Assembly: GCF_014192155.1 (NCBI RefSeq) | Contig: NZ_JACHXO010000010.1 | Location: forward strand, 183,099-247,098 | DNA length: 64,000 nucleotides | Direction: 5' to 3' | DNA from: Roseateles terrae | Lineage (GTDB): Bacteria > Pseudomonadota > Gammaproteobacteria > Burkholderiales > Burkholderiaceae_C | Part shown: piece after piece, positions 46,675 through 56,102 of the stretch | How the letters are laid out: each line of letters starts with the position of its first letter | How positions within the stretch are numbered: position 1 is the first letter of the stretch | Position numbers and translations under genes: made by a program | The notes under the pieces: model-generated | The model's database searches: none | The model's input: only the letters and a program-made list of their open reading frames with translations | Told to the model about the DNA's origin: nothing

Positions 46675-48135
46675 ATGTGGACCTTTGGCCGAAAGCTGAC
46701 CGTTGGATTCAGCCTGTCATTTGCGTTGCTGCTGATCATCGGCGTCATGTCGTATCGCGGCGTGGATTCGCTGACGGGCACCAGCTACCAGGTGACGCGC
46801 ACCCACCAGGCGGAAGCCCATATCGCCGCCCTGCTCAGCGCCATGAAAGATGCAGAAACGGGCCAGCGTGGCTTCATGCTGACCGGCGACGATGCCTACC
46901 TGGACCCATACCGTACGGCGGCCGCGGACATCCCACGCCTGCTGGCGGAACTGCGCCCGCTCATTCGCGACAACCCGGCCCAGCAGACCCGGCTGAATCA
47001 GGCGGCCATCATGATGGAAAACCTGATGTCGCTGCACAAGGATCGCATCGAACTGCGCCGGACGGCCAGCATGGAGGCCGCCCTCAAACAAATCCAAACG
47101 GGCGACGGCAAGCGCCGCATGGATGAACTGCGTGCCGTGATCGACCAGATGCAGGATGCGGAGGAAGAGGTCCTTCGCCAACGTGCCGCGGATGTGGAAA
47201 CCACCGCCGGCAATGTGCGCAACGCCATCGTTTATGGCACCGTGGCCTGCCTGCTGCTGGTGCTGGGCGCCGCGTTTGTTTTGAACCGTGCACTGTCCGG
47301 GCAGGTCGGCGCCGCGGTGCGTCACGTCCAGCGTTCCGCGGCGGAACTGCAGGCAGCGGCGAATCAGCAGGCCGCGGGTGCGCGGGAGACCGCCACCTCC
47401 ATGACCGAGATTTCCACCACCATTTCCGAGCTGCTCGCCACGTCGCGCCAGATTGCCGACAGTGCCCAGCGGGTGGTGCAGATTGCCGAGCAGACGGCCG
47501 GTTATGCACGCGGCGGTGAAGGCACCCTGCAGGGCGCGCGAGACACCATCGTGGCGATGCGCCGCCAGATCGACCAGGTGGTGGGCCACATGCTGGACCT
47601 GGGCCAGAAGTCGCAGCGCATCGGCGTGGTGCTGGACCTGGTGGGCGAGCTGGCCGAGCAGACCAACATCCTGGCCATCAACGCCACCATCGAAGCGACG
47701 GTGGCGGGGGATGCCGGTCGCCGATTCGGTGTGGTGGCCGATGAGATCCGCAAGCTGGCCGATCGAATGACCGCCACCACCAAGGAGATCCGTCTGCAGA
47801 TCGACGACGTGCGCGGCGCGGTGAACACCACCGTCATGGCGACGGAGGCCGGCTCCAAGGCCGTGGATGCGGGTGCGCGCCAGTTCGACGACGTGGCCGC
47901 CACCTTCGCCCGCATCGCCGGCCAGGTGGTGACGACCACCGAAGCGGCGCGGGAGATCGAGCTCTCGACCAAGCAGCAGGCCACGGCGGTGGAGCAGCTC
48001 AACATCGCGCTGAGCAACACCGCGCAGGCGTCGCGGGAGACGGAGACCAGTTCCGGCCAGACGTCGCAGACGGCGACCGAGCTGGCGGAGACCTCACGTC
48101 AGCTGCTGAGCCTCGTTCAGGCGCAGCCGACCTGA
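46675..48135 (+). CDS. Chemoreceptor with CHASE3-type sensor
   Basis: 486 residues. TM1 (about residues 8-26), a CHASE3-like periplasmic helical domain (30-180; [21 protein letters not shown] is the hallmark), TM2 (about 182-203), then directly the signalling coiled coil; no HAMP domain is seen. The hairpin tip is divergent: [20 protein letters not shown] then [18 protein letters not shown], where most receptors have EAARAGE and GRGFAVVA. This suggests it works only with its own CheA/CheW set. Good ribosome site (AAGGAGGAGC) before the ATG. Confidence 0.9.
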   Translation: MWTFGRKLTVGFSLSFALLLIIGVMSYRGVDSLTGTSYQVTRTHQAEAHIAALLSAMKDAETGQRGFMLTGDDAYLDPYRTAAADIPRLLAELRPLIRDNPAQQTRLNQAAIMMENLMSLHKDRIELRRTASMEAALKQIQTGDGKRRMDELRAVIDQMQDAEEEVLRQRAADVETTAGNVRNAIVYGTVACLLLVLGAAFVLNRALSGQVGAAVRHVQRSAAELQAAANQQAAGARETATSMTEISTTISELLATSRQIADSAQRVVQIAEQTAGYARGGEGTLQGARDTIVAMRRQIDQVVGHMLDLGQKSQRIGVVLDLVGELAEQTNILAINATIEATVAGDAGRRFGVVADEIRKLADRMTATTKEIRLQIDDVRGAVNTTVMATEAGSKAVDAGARQFDDVAATFARIAGQVVTTTEAAREIELSTKQQATAVEQLNIALSNTAQASRETETSSGQTSQTATELAETSRQLLSLVQAQPT

Positions 48136-48163
48136 GCCGCCCCCGGGGATCGGAGACGTCAGC

Positions 48164-50470
48164 GTGGCCAAGGACCCCTACCGCTACTTCCGCGTCGAGG
48201 CGCGGGACCTGCTCACGCAGATGAGCGACGCCGTGCTGGCGACGGAGGATGCGGCGGCGGAGCAGCAGGTGGCGCTGCCCAGCCGGCTGCTGCGGCTGGC
48301 GCATACGCTCAAGGGCGCGGCGAGCGTCGTGAGGTTGCCGGACATTGCGGCGCTGGCGCATGCGATCGAGGATCTGCTCACGCCGCTGCGGGACGCGGGG
48401 CATGCGGTGTCAACTTCGGATGTGGATGCACTGCTGGCCTTGATCGATGAGGCGCAGGCCGCGGTCGGCGCGCTGGCGACACCGGCTGCGACACCGGCTG
48501 CGACACCGGCCCCGGCGCTTGGCGGTGCTGGGACGACACCCGCCATGCCGCTGACGGCAGCGCCGTCCTCGGGTGTGTCTACATCCCGTCACAGCGCAGC
48601 CTCGGCGGCTCAGACCGGGCATGCCGGCTCACCACCGTCTCATGCGTCTGCTCCTCTGCACGCAGCGTCAAGTCCGTCAGCCGCTTCAGCCTCATTGCCT
48701 GTGCCTGCGCCGCACGTCACGGCCGGCACCCTCACTTCCAGCACGGCGCTGCCCGTCAAAGGCCCCCTGCCCGCCGACGTGGACGACCTGCCCCTCCCGC
48801 TGATGGAGATTCCGCAAGTCGCCACCAAGGAAGTGGACACCCTCAGCGACAGCCTGGCGGAGACGCTCAGCCACGTCAGCAGCCTGCAGCGCCTGACTGC
48901 GCAGGTGGCGGACCTCCGCGCGGCGCTGCCGCTGGCGCCGGAAGATCTGCTGCCGCGTCTGCAGCGCATCGAGGAGCAGCTGGAACGCGGCGGACGCCAG
49001 CTGGAGCGTGAGCTGGTGCAGGCCCGCGATCACGCGGAGCAACTGCGCCTGGCTCCCGCGGCCCTGCTGTTCGGCCCGCTGCAACGCGCCGCGCGCGACG
49101 CCGCCCGCGTGCTGGACAAGCAGGTGCAGTTCCACGGGACCGGCGGTGATGTGAAGCTGGAAGGCGGCGTGCTCAATGCCGCCCTGGCGGCGCTGGTCCA
49201 GATGATCCGCAACGCGGTCGCCCACGGCATCGAAGCCCCGGCCCAGCGCCTGGCCGCCGGCAAACCCGCGCAGGGCCGCATCGACCTGCAGGTGGTCCGC
49301 GACGGCCGGCAGATCCGGCTGCGCTGCACCGATGACGGCGCCGGCCTCGACATGGACGCGCTGCGCAGCACGGCCATGGCCAAGGGCGTGCCGGGCGCCG
49401 ACCGCATGGAGGACCAGGCCTTGATCGACCGCCTTCTTCGCGGCGGCCTGAGCACTGCACGCGAGGTGAACACCCTGGCCGGCCGGGGGGTCGGCATGGA
49501 CCTGGTGCGGGACACCGCGGAGCGGCTGGGCGGTCAGCTGAGCCTGCGCAGCACGCCGGGCCGGGGCACGACGCTCGAGATGCGGGTGCCGCTGCGCCTG
49601 GGGTCCGTGCGCGCGCTGAATGTATTCACCGGCACCGTGGCGGCCTGGGTGCCACTGGACGCCGTGGAGCAGGTCGTGCAACAGCCCCAGATTCATGGTC
49701 AGCATCTGCTGCTGGGACAGGAGATGCTGCCGTATGTGCGGCTGTCCGAGCTGCTCATGCCCCACCATCCCGCACCGGCGCAGGCGCCGGGCAGCGCGGT
49801 GCTGCTGCGCTGCGGCGAGCGCCGTGCGGCCCTGGGCGTGGACGCGGTGGATGGCGTGTCCACCGTCGTCTGGCGCCCGCCGCCGGACCTGCTGCCGCCC
49901 AGCGCGCTGGTCACGGGGTTGACGCTGGATGCGGCTCAGCAGCCGCTGGCCGTGCTCAGCCCGGACGGTCTGATCGACGCAGCGCGCCGGGCCCGTCCCC
50001 AGCCAGTGGCGCCGGCGCGTCAGGCGGCGACCATCCTGGTCATCGACGATTCGCTCACCACCCGCATGCTGGAACAGAGCATCCTGGAAGCGGCGGGATA
50101 TCGGGTGCACATGGCCTCTTCCGCCGAAGACGGGCTGGAGGCGGCGCGGCAGGCGTCGTATGCGCTCATCCTGGTCGATGTGGAAATGCCGCCCGGCATG
50201 GACGGCTTCAGCTTCATCTCCGAACTGCGGGCAGACGAATCGCTGCGCGACATTCCGGCCGTGCTGGTCAGTTCCCGCAATGCGCCGGAGGATCTGGCGC
50301 GCGGCACGGCGGTCGGGGCGGACGGCTACATCATCAAGGGCGAGTTTTCGCAGAACAGCTTCCTGGACAAGGTCGCCGAGCTGGTGGCTCGCTCTGAGCT
50401 CGCTGGCATCGATCGCCGCCACCGCGGCGAGCGGGCCCCAGCGCCCGTCAGCGAAGGGGCGACGCCATGA
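48164..50470 (+). CDS. CheA-type hybrid histidine kinase with C-terminal receiver (WspE-like)
   Basis: 768 residues, GTG start after a GGGGAT-rich leader. Domains in order: HPt (1-110; phosphorylatable His47 in RLAHTLKGAAS), a Pro/Ala/Ser-rich linker (about 110-205), dimerisation helices (about 215-300), HATPase (310-475; MIRNAVAHGIEAPAQR, CTDDGAGLDMDAL, GRGVGMDLVRDTAERLGG), CheW domain (480-615), receiver (625-750; VIDDSLTTR, phospho-Asp in LILVDVEMPPGMDG, Lys in IIKGEF). No P2 domain. The final receiver identifies it as WspE-like rather than a flagellar CheA. Confidence 0.93.
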   Translation: MAKDPYRYFRVEARDLLTQMSDAVLATEDAAAEQQVALPSRLLRLAHTLKGAASVVRLPDIAALAHAIEDLLTPLRDAGHAVSTSDVDALLALIDEAQAAVGALATPAATPAATPAPALGGAGTTPAMPLTAAPSSGVSTSRHSAASAAQTGHAGSPPSHASAPLHAASSPSAASASLPVPAPHVTAGTLTSSTALPVKGPLPADVDDLPLPLMEIPQVATKEVDTLSDSLAETLSHVSSLQRLTAQVADLRAALPLAPEDLLPRLQRIEEQLERGGRQLERELVQARDHAEQLRLAPAALLFGPLQRAARDAARVLDKQVQFHGTGGDVKLEGGVLNAALAALVQMIRNAVAHGIEAPAQRLAAGKPAQGRIDLQVVRDGRQIRLRCTDDGAGLDMDALRSTAMAKGVPGADRMEDQALIDRLLRGGLSTAREVNTLAGRGVGMDLVRDTAERLGGQLSLRSTPGRGTTLEMRVPLRLGSVRALNVFTGTVAAWVPLDAVEQVVQQPQIHGQHLLLGQEMLPYVRLSELLMPHHPAPAQAPGSAVLLRCGERRAALGVDAVDGVSTVVWRPPPDLLPPSALVTGLTLDAAQQPLAVLSPDGLIDAARRARPQPVAPARQAATILVIDDSLTTRMLEQSILEAAGYRVHMASSAEDGLEAARQASYALILVDVEMPPGMDGFSFISELRADESLRDIPAVLVSSRNAPEDLARGTAVGADGYIIKGEFSQNSFLDKVAELVARSELAGIDRRHRGERAPAPVSEGATP

Positions 50471-51576
50471 GCGGAATCGTCGGCGCGGGCACGGGCGGCA
50501 CCCTGGGCAGCAGGTCCGGCAGCGGCACCAAGTCTCTGCGGGTGCTGCTGGTGGAGGATTCCCCCACCGTGCTCGCCCACATCCGCGAGGTGCTGCAGAG
50601 CCAGAGCGACATCGAGATCGTCGGTGAAGCCTGCGATGGCAGGCAGGCGGTGGCCCTGTGCGGCCAGTTGCGGCCGGACGTGGTGTCGATGGACATGATG
50701 CTGCCGGGCATGGATGGCCAGGCGGCTACCGAGGCCATCATGGCGCACTGCCCGACGCCTATCCTGATCGTCTCGTCATCCACCAACCGCGGCGAGTTGC
50801 TGCGCACCTATGAGGCGCTGGCCGCCGGCGCGGTCGAGGTGCTGGAAAAACCCAACGGCCGTCAGCCGGCCGGCGAGTGGGAGCAGCGCTACCTGCGGCT
50901 GCTGCGGCTGGTCGCCCGCATTCGCGTGATCACGCATGTGCGGGCGCGTCACCTGGTCCCCCCCGCTGCGCCTTCGGCCGCCCTTCAGCCGCGCGCAGTG
51001 CTGGCGCTGGGAGCGTCCACCGGCGGCCCGGGCGCCCTGATGCAGGTGCTGCAGTCGCTGCCGCACCCGGCGCCGCTGCCCGTGCTGATCGTGATGCACA
51101 TCAACGCCATCTTCAGCCGGGGCTTTGCCGAATGGCTGGATGGGCAGACGCCGCATCGGGTGCGTTATGCGCGAAATGGGGAGGCGCTGCAGTCCGTCCG
51201 GGGCGACATCATCCTGGCCCCGCCGGATGTGCATCTGGCGGTTCAGCAGGGCCGACTCATCCTCAGCCATGCGCCGCCGCGCTTCTCCTGCCGGCCGTCG
51301 GTGGACGTGCTGTTTGAATCCATCGCTCGAGAGTTCGGCGCAGGTGCGGTCGCCGCGCTGCTCACCGGCATGGGCCGGGATGGCGCTGCCGGTTTGCTGG
51401 CCATCCGCCGCGCGGGCGGCAGCACCATTGCCCAGGACGAAGAGACGTCCATGGTCTACGGCATGCCGCGCGAGGCGGCCCAACTGGGTGCGGCCGAACG
51501 CATCCTGCCGCTGAATGAAATCGGCCCCGCCATGAAGTCTCTGAGCGGTGTGCCTTGGGGAGCAGGACCATCATGA
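50467..51576 (+). CDS. CheB-type receptor methylesterase with receiver domain (WspF-like)
   Basis: 369 residues. N-terminal receiver (about residues 24-150; LLVEDSPTVLAHI, SMDMMLPGMDG) and C-terminal methylesterase (about 178-360) with the catalytic Ser in LGASTGGPGALMQ, His in VMHINAIFSRGF and Asp in TGMGRDGAAGLLA. Removes methyl groups from the receptor; adaptation arm of the system. The start overlaps the cheA stop (ATGA) and the stop overlaps the next start. Confidence 0.94.
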   Translation: MSGIVGAGTGGTLGSRSGSGTKSLRVLLVEDSPTVLAHIREVLQSQSDIEIVGEACDGRQAVALCGQLRPDVVSMDMMLPGMDGQAATEAIMAHCPTPILIVSSSTNRGELLRTYEALAAGAVEVLEKPNGRQPAGEWEQRYLRLLRLVARIRVITHVRARHLVPPAAPSAALQPRAVLALGASTGGPGALMQVLQSLPHPAPLPVLIVMHINAIFSRGFAEWLDGQTPHRVRYARNGEALQSVRGDIILAPPDVHLAVQQGRLILSHAPPRFSCRPSVDVLFESIAREFGAGAVAALLTGMGRDGAAGLLAIRRAGGSTIAQDEETSMVYGMPREAAQLGAAERILPLNEIGPAMKSLSGVPWGAGPS

Positions 51577-54542
51577 ATCAGAACAAGGACAAAGCCTTCA
51601 TCGTGGAGGACAGCCTGACGGTCCGCATGGACCTTCGGGAAGCGATGGAGGACGCCGGCTTTGCGTGCGTGGAGTGCGCCACCCTGGCGCAGGCCCGCGA
51701 GGCACTGGCCCTGGGCGTACCGCGCATCGTGATGCTGGACACCCAGTTGCCGGACGGCGACGGCGATGTCTGGCTGCAGGAGCTGCGGGCCACGCCGGGG
51801 GGTGATCAGACGGTGGTGCTGATCCTTTCCAACACCGCGAACGCGGGTGACCGCCTGCGCGGACTGGCGTATGGCGCGGACGAATTCGTCGGCAAGCCCT
51901 ATGACCGCGGCTATGTGGTGGACCGGGCGCGCGAGTTGCTGCGGCATCGCAATATGAAGCGTCAGTCGATCGAGGCCCAGCCGCAGCGGGCGACGGTCCT
52001 GCTGGTGGACGACAGCGAGACCTTCCGCCACGCGCTGCGCGAAGCGCTGGAGCCGATGGGCTACCGGGTGCATCTGGCGGTGCATGGCGAGGATGGTCTG
52101 CGACAGGCCGCCGCCCTGCGGCCCAATGCCATTGTGGTGGACCAGCACATGCCCGGGCTGGATGGCGCCTCGATGATCCGCCACCTGCGCCTGGACCCCG
52201 CGCTGCGCCACACGCCTTGCCTGCTGCTCACCGCCGATGAAGGCGCCGACGCCGAACTGCGCGCGCTGGAGGCCGGGGCCGATGCCTTCGCCCGCAAGCA
52301 GGACGATGTGGACCTGATCCTCGCGCGCATGGCGGCGATGCTGCGCAGTGCCACCGCCTCCCTGCCGGAACAGGGCGCCAGCCTGCTGGGGCCCAAGCGC
52401 CTGCTGCTGGTGGACGACAGCCCCAACGTGCTGGCGGAGCTGGGCGCCTCACTGCGGGATGACGGCTTCGACGTCGTGCCCGCCCACAGTGGCGAGCAGG
52501 CGCTGGAGCTGCTGGCCGTGCAGACAGTGGATGCCGTGCTGCTGGATGTGCAGATGCCGGGCATCGGGGGCCTGGAGACCTGCCGGCGTATCAAGTCGGC
52601 GCCCGCGATGCGGGACATTCCGGTTGTGCTGCTCACCGCCTTTGATGGCCGCGATGCGATGCTGGCCGGCCTGGAAGCCGGCGCGGATGACTATGTGGTG
52701 AAGGCCGGCGGTGAGCTGGAGCTGATGAAGGCGCGGGTGCGGGCGCAGTTGCGGCGCAAGCAGTTCGAAGACGAAGCGCGGCGCATGCATGCGGAGCTGC
52801 ACAACTCGGCGATGGAGGCGGCCACCGCGCGGGCCGCGCAGGAATTGGCGGACAGCCGCGCCGAGCTGCTGGCCGCGCTGCAGCAGCGCAATGACGCGCT
52901 GGAGCAGCTGAACTCGGAACTGAGCCGCGCCAGCAGCGCCAAGACCGCGTTTCTCTCGACCATGTCGCATGAGCTGCGCACGCCGCTCAATGCGGTCATC
53001 GGCTTTGCGCAGCTGATGCGGGACGGCGCGGCCGGGCCGGTCAACGACCGGCAGGCGGAGTTCTGCCAGCACATCCACAACGCGGGGCAGCATCTGCTCT
53101 CGCTGGTGAATGAGCTGCTGGACATGGCCAAGATCGAAGCCGGCCGGGTGGACCTGGACTACGAGGTGGTCGATCTGGACGAGCTGCTGCGGGATGCGAT
53201 GGCCATCGTGCAGGAGCGGGTGCGACTGAGCAACATCGAGCTCAAGCTGTTTGGCGTGGGGGTGGACCAGCGGCTGATGGTGGACCGCCGCCGCCTGCGG
53301 CAGATTCTCTACAACCTGTTATCCAACGCCGCCAAGTTCACGCCCAAGGGGGGGCTGATCCAGCTGGAAGCGCGACGGGTCAACCGGATGCGGGCGGAGG
53401 AATCGCTGCCGGGCTTTGCCGCCGGCCGTCGTTCGGATCTGCCCGCCAGCGACTTCAAGGAGTTCGTGCAGATCAGCGTGACCGACAACGGCATCGGCAT
53501 TCCGCCGGAGGGCCTGGAGCGGCTGTTCCAGCCCTTCAACCAAATCAAGAACGTGCTGACGCAGAAGGTCGAAGGCACGGGCTTGGGGCTGGCCACCGTC
53601 GCGCGCCTGGTGCAGTTGCACGGGGGCGCGGTCTCGGTGACCAGCCAGCTGGACAAAGGCAGCTGCTTCAGTGTCTGGCTGCCGTGGCGGGAACCGGTGG
53701 TGCCGGGCATGCCGCAACCGGCGGATGCGGCCAACCGTCCGCTGGCGCTGGTGATCGAGCACAACCTGCAGGCGGCCGCGCTCATCCAGACGCAGTTGCA
53801 GGGCCTGGGGTTCCGGGTGCAGCATGTGGAATCCGCAGAGGAGGCGCTGGAGCTGGCGCAACATCTGCGGCCGGACCTGATCACGTTGGAGACGCAGCTG
53901 CCGGGTCATCTGGATGGCTGGGAGCTGCTGTCCCGCCTGAAGAATCTCAACGGCTGGGCGCACATCCCGGTGGTGGTGGTGTCAGTGGCAGCGGGCGAGG
54001 AAGTGGCCCTGTCGCTGGGGGCTTCGGCGGTGCTGCACAAGCCGGTCAGCCGCACGGCGCTGCTGCAGGAACTGGAGGTGCTGGGGTTCAAGCCCACGGC
54101 GACGCGCAAGTTCCTGGTGCTGGCCATCAGCGAAGCGCCGGGGGATCTGCAGTCCCTCAGCGCGCATCTGTCGCAGCCGGGGTTCTCCGTGCTGCGTGCC
54201 ACCGGTGGTCAGGAAGGCATCACGCTGGCACGGCGGCATGTGCCGGATCTGATCGTGCTGGATCTGCTGATGGCCGAGGTGGATGGCATCGGCGTGGTGG
54301 AAGCCTTGCAACGCGACCCGCTCACGGCGGCCATTCCGGTGATCGTGGTCGCGGCTTCGCAGCTGACGGCGCGGGACAAGGAGTTGCTCAATCGCCATGT
54401 GCAGCGGGCGCAGGTGCCGGTGTCCACCGCTGCCGGTCCGGGGCCGGATGCGGCCGCACCGCCGCCGCAAAAACGATTCACGGATGAAGTGAAGCGGGCG
54501 ATCAGCCGCACGAGCTGGGGTGACCTGGACCCGCTCGGATGA
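51573..54542 (+). CDS. Hybrid histidine kinase with five receiver-like domains
   Basis: 989 residues. Three N-terminal receivers (about residues 6-125, 140-255, 272-390), a coiled coil (395-460), HisKA (STMSHELRTPLNAVIGFAQ) and HATPase (LLSNAAKFTPKGG, VTDNGIGIPPEG, GTGLGLATVARLV), then two C-terminal receiver-like domains (about 730-845, 850-960). Receivers 1-3 keep the phospho-Asp (VMLDTQLP, IVVDQHMPG, VLLDVQMPG). Receiver 4 has Glu at that place (ITLETQLPG) and lacks the acidic pair (VIEHN); receiver 5 keeps an Asp (IVLDLLMAEVDG) but has AISEAPG instead of the acidic pocket. No transmembrane or PAS segment is seen. ATG at 51573 overlaps the cheB stop. Probable output kinase of the operon. 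Confidence 0.92.
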   Translation: MNQNKDKAFIVEDSLTVRMDLREAMEDAGFACVECATLAQAREALALGVPRIVMLDTQLPDGDGDVWLQELRATPGGDQTVVLILSNTANAGDRLRGLAYGADEFVGKPYDRGYVVDRARELLRHRNMKRQSIEAQPQRATVLLVDDSETFRHALREALEPMGYRVHLAVHGEDGLRQAAALRPNAIVVDQHMPGLDGASMIRHLRLDPALRHTPCLLLTADEGADAELRALEAGADAFARKQDDVDLILARMAAMLRSATASLPEQGASLLGPKRLLLVDDSPNVLAELGASLRDDGFDVVPAHSGEQALELLAVQTVDAVLLDVQMPGIGGLETCRRIKSAPAMRDIPVVLLTAFDGRDAMLAGLEAGADDYVVKAGGELELMKARVRAQLRRKQFEDEARRMHAELHNSAMEAATARAAQELADSRAELLAALQQRNDALEQLNSELSRASSAKTAFLSTMSHELRTPLNAVIGFAQLMRDGAAGPVNDRQAEFCQHIHNAGQHLLSLVNELLDMAKIEAGRVDLDYEVVDLDELLRDAMAIVQERVRLSNIELKLFGVGVDQRLMVDRRRLRQILYNLLSNAAKFTPKGGLIQLEARRVNRMRAEESLPGFAAGRRSDLPASDFKEFVQISVTDNGIGIPPEGLERLFQPFNQIKNVLTQKVEGTGLGLATVARLVQLHGGAVSVTSQLDKGSCFSVWLPWREPVVPGMPQPADAANRPLALVIEHNLQAAALIQTQLQGLGFRVQHVESAEEALELAQHLRPDLITLETQLPGHLDGWELLSRLKNLNGWAHIPVVVVSVAAGEEVALSLGASAVLHKPVSRTALLQELEVLGFKPTATRKFLVLAISEAPGDLQSLSAHLSQPGFSVLRATGGQEGITLARRHVPDLIVLDLLMAEVDGIGVVEALQRDPLTAAIPVIVVAASQLTARDKELLNRHVQRAQVPVSTAAGPGPDAAAPPPQKRFTDEVKRAISRTSWGDLDPLG

Positions 54543-54556
54543 ACCAAGGAGCCTGG

Positions 54557-55270
54557 ATGCAGGAATTGACTGTGGTGCTGGTGGAGGACTCGATGACGAT
54601 CCGTCGTCAGATCCTCCAGCGGCTGAGACGGATGCAGGGCCTGCGGGTCGTGGGCGAAGCCCCGGACGAAGCCCTTGCGCTGGCGCTGGTTGCAGCGACC
54701 CGGCCGGATGCGGTGTTGCTGGATCTGTCCCTGGCGGACGGCGGATCGGGGCTGCAGGTGCTGAAGCAGTTGCGGCGGCAGGGGTATGCCGGGCAGGTGC
54801 ATGTGCTGTCGCATCAGACGCCGGAGGCCTATCGAGCAGCGTGTGTGGCTGCAGGGGCGGACGGATTCTTCGACAAGGCGGAAGAACTGGACGGCCTACT
54901 GCAGGCGCTGGCCGGCGGCACCGTGCCGCAGCCGGCGGCGCCGATGGGCCGGGAGGAATTCCTGGTGCGGCTGGATCAGACGGCGCTGCTGGCCCAGCGC
55001 GACGGCGGCGACCTGACCGTGCAGGCCTGGCGGATGGCGGAAGCGGAGGCGAGCGCGCTGGCGCTAGACTTGCAGGCGGCCGCCGAGGCCGGGGATCTGG
55101 TGGGGATGTGGCGTGCCGAAGGGGCGGTGGGCGCCGAAGGGGTCGTGGTCGCCCATGCGGTGCCCGACGAGACGGCAAGCGCGAATGCGCCGCCGCAGGG
55201 CGTCGCCCGACTGCCGCAGGATGGGTTCTCCGGCGAAGCCTTGCTCGCGAGGGCGCTGCTGGGTGTCTGA
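54557..55270 (+). CDS. Response regulator with unrecognised C-terminal domain
   Basis: 237 residues. Receiver (about residues 1-120) with acidic pocket VLVEDSMTIRR, phospho-Asp in VLLDLSLADGGSG, Ser in VLSHQTPEA and Lys in FFDKAEELDG. The remaining about 115 residues are Ala-rich and predicted helical with no HTH, GGDEF or EAL motif. The ATG at 54557 follows AAGGAG; another ATG at 54539 overlaps the preceding stop. Last gene of the chemosensory operon; likely a phosphate target of the hybrid kinase or CheA. Confidence 0.86.
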   Translation: MQELTVVLVEDSMTIRRQILQRLRRMQGLRVVGEAPDEALALALVAATRPDAVLLDLSLADGGSGLQVLKQLRRQGYAGQVHVLSHQTPEAYRAACVAAGADGFFDKAEELDGLLQALAGGTVPQPAAPMGREEFLVRLDQTALLAQRDGGDLTVQAWRMAEAEASALALDLQAAAEAGDLVGMWRAEGAVGAEGVVVAHAVPDETASANAPPQGVARLPQDGFSGEALLARALLGV

Positions 55271-55475
55271 GGCCTGCGGGGCGCCTCGGCGGCATGATCC
55301 GCAGGAGCCAGGGGGACCTGTCCTGAAATCGTCATGGGGCGACTGAGCGATGCAAGCGCATGGGCGCAGAAAGCTCTACCGGGGGCAAAACCGGGCCCTC
55401 CGCCCGACGAAATGTCGGTTTTGACGCGATTGGCGGTGCATTGGGCACTTGAGTTGCCCCGCCCGGGTGGATTAC

Positions 55476-55490
55476 CCTCCGTGACGGAGG
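55476..55490 (+). promoter_or_regulatory. Hairpin that contains the HNH-gene ribosome binding site
   Basis: CCTCCG-TGA-CGGAGG folds into a 6-bp stem. The 3' arm carries the GGAGG Shine-Dalgarno sequence, 9 nt before the GTG at 55500, so folding would hide the ribosome site. The rest of the 229-bp gap (55271-55499) holds no element I can name. Confidence 0.6.
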
Positions 55491-55499
55491 TCATCGACC

Positions 55500-56060
55500 G
55501 TGGATGTTCTGCAATTGGATATCTCGGGCCGCCCTCAGGCCTGGATCTCGACCAAGGAAGCCGCCGTGCTCTACGCCAGCGACGCAGTCGCCTGGACGCT
55601 GGGCCAGCCTTGCCATGTGCTGCGGGGCGGGTATCAGCGGATCACGGGGCTGCAGTCGCGCATTGAGCTGCATCCGATCATCGCGGTGCGGGGCGCCATT
55701 CCCAGCCGTGCGTGGCGCCAGGCGCCCGCCCTCTCCAATCCCAAGCTCTTCACCCGCGACCGGCATGTCTGCGCCTACTGCGGACACCGGTTTCATCCGG
55801 AGCAACTGACGCGGGAGCATATCCAGCCGGTGTCCCGCAAGGGCAAGGACAGCTGGATGAACTGCATCACCGCCTGCCGAGCCTGCAACGGCCGCAAGGG
55901 CAACCGGACGCCGGAAGAAGCCGGCATGTCCTTGATGTACCTGCCGTATGTGCCCAGCCTGCACGAGGACATGATCCTGCGGGGCCGGCGGATTCTGGCG
56001 GACCAGATGGAGTTCCTGCTGGCGAGTGTGCCGAAGTCGTCGCGGCTGTACGTGGGCTGA
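55500..56060 (+). CDS. HNH endonuclease-domain protein
   Basis: 186 residues from GTG 55500. An N-terminal alpha/beta part of about 90 residues precedes an HNH fold: CAYCGHRF, LTREHIQPVSRKG, NCITACRACNGRKGNRTPEEAG. The two CxxC pairs would bind structural zinc, and the His of REHI with the Asn near WMNC form the catalytic ββα-Me site. Such small HNH proteins are widely conserved in Proteobacteria; the exact role (DNA processing or defence) is not established. Not in an obvious operon with the chemosensory genes. Confidence 0.88.
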   Translation: MDVLQLDISGRPQAWISTKEAAVLYASDAVAWTLGQPCHVLRGGYQRITGLQSRIELHPIIAVRGAIPSRAWRQAPALSNPKLFTRDRHVCAYCGHRFHPEQLTREHIQPVSRKGKDSWMNCITACRACNGRKGNRTPEEAGMSLMYLPYVPSLHEDMILRGRRILADQMEFLLASVPKSSRLYVG

Positions 56061-56102
56061 GGCGTGCGCAGTGGCCGCGCTCGCCGCGCAGGCCGCGCGG
56101 GT

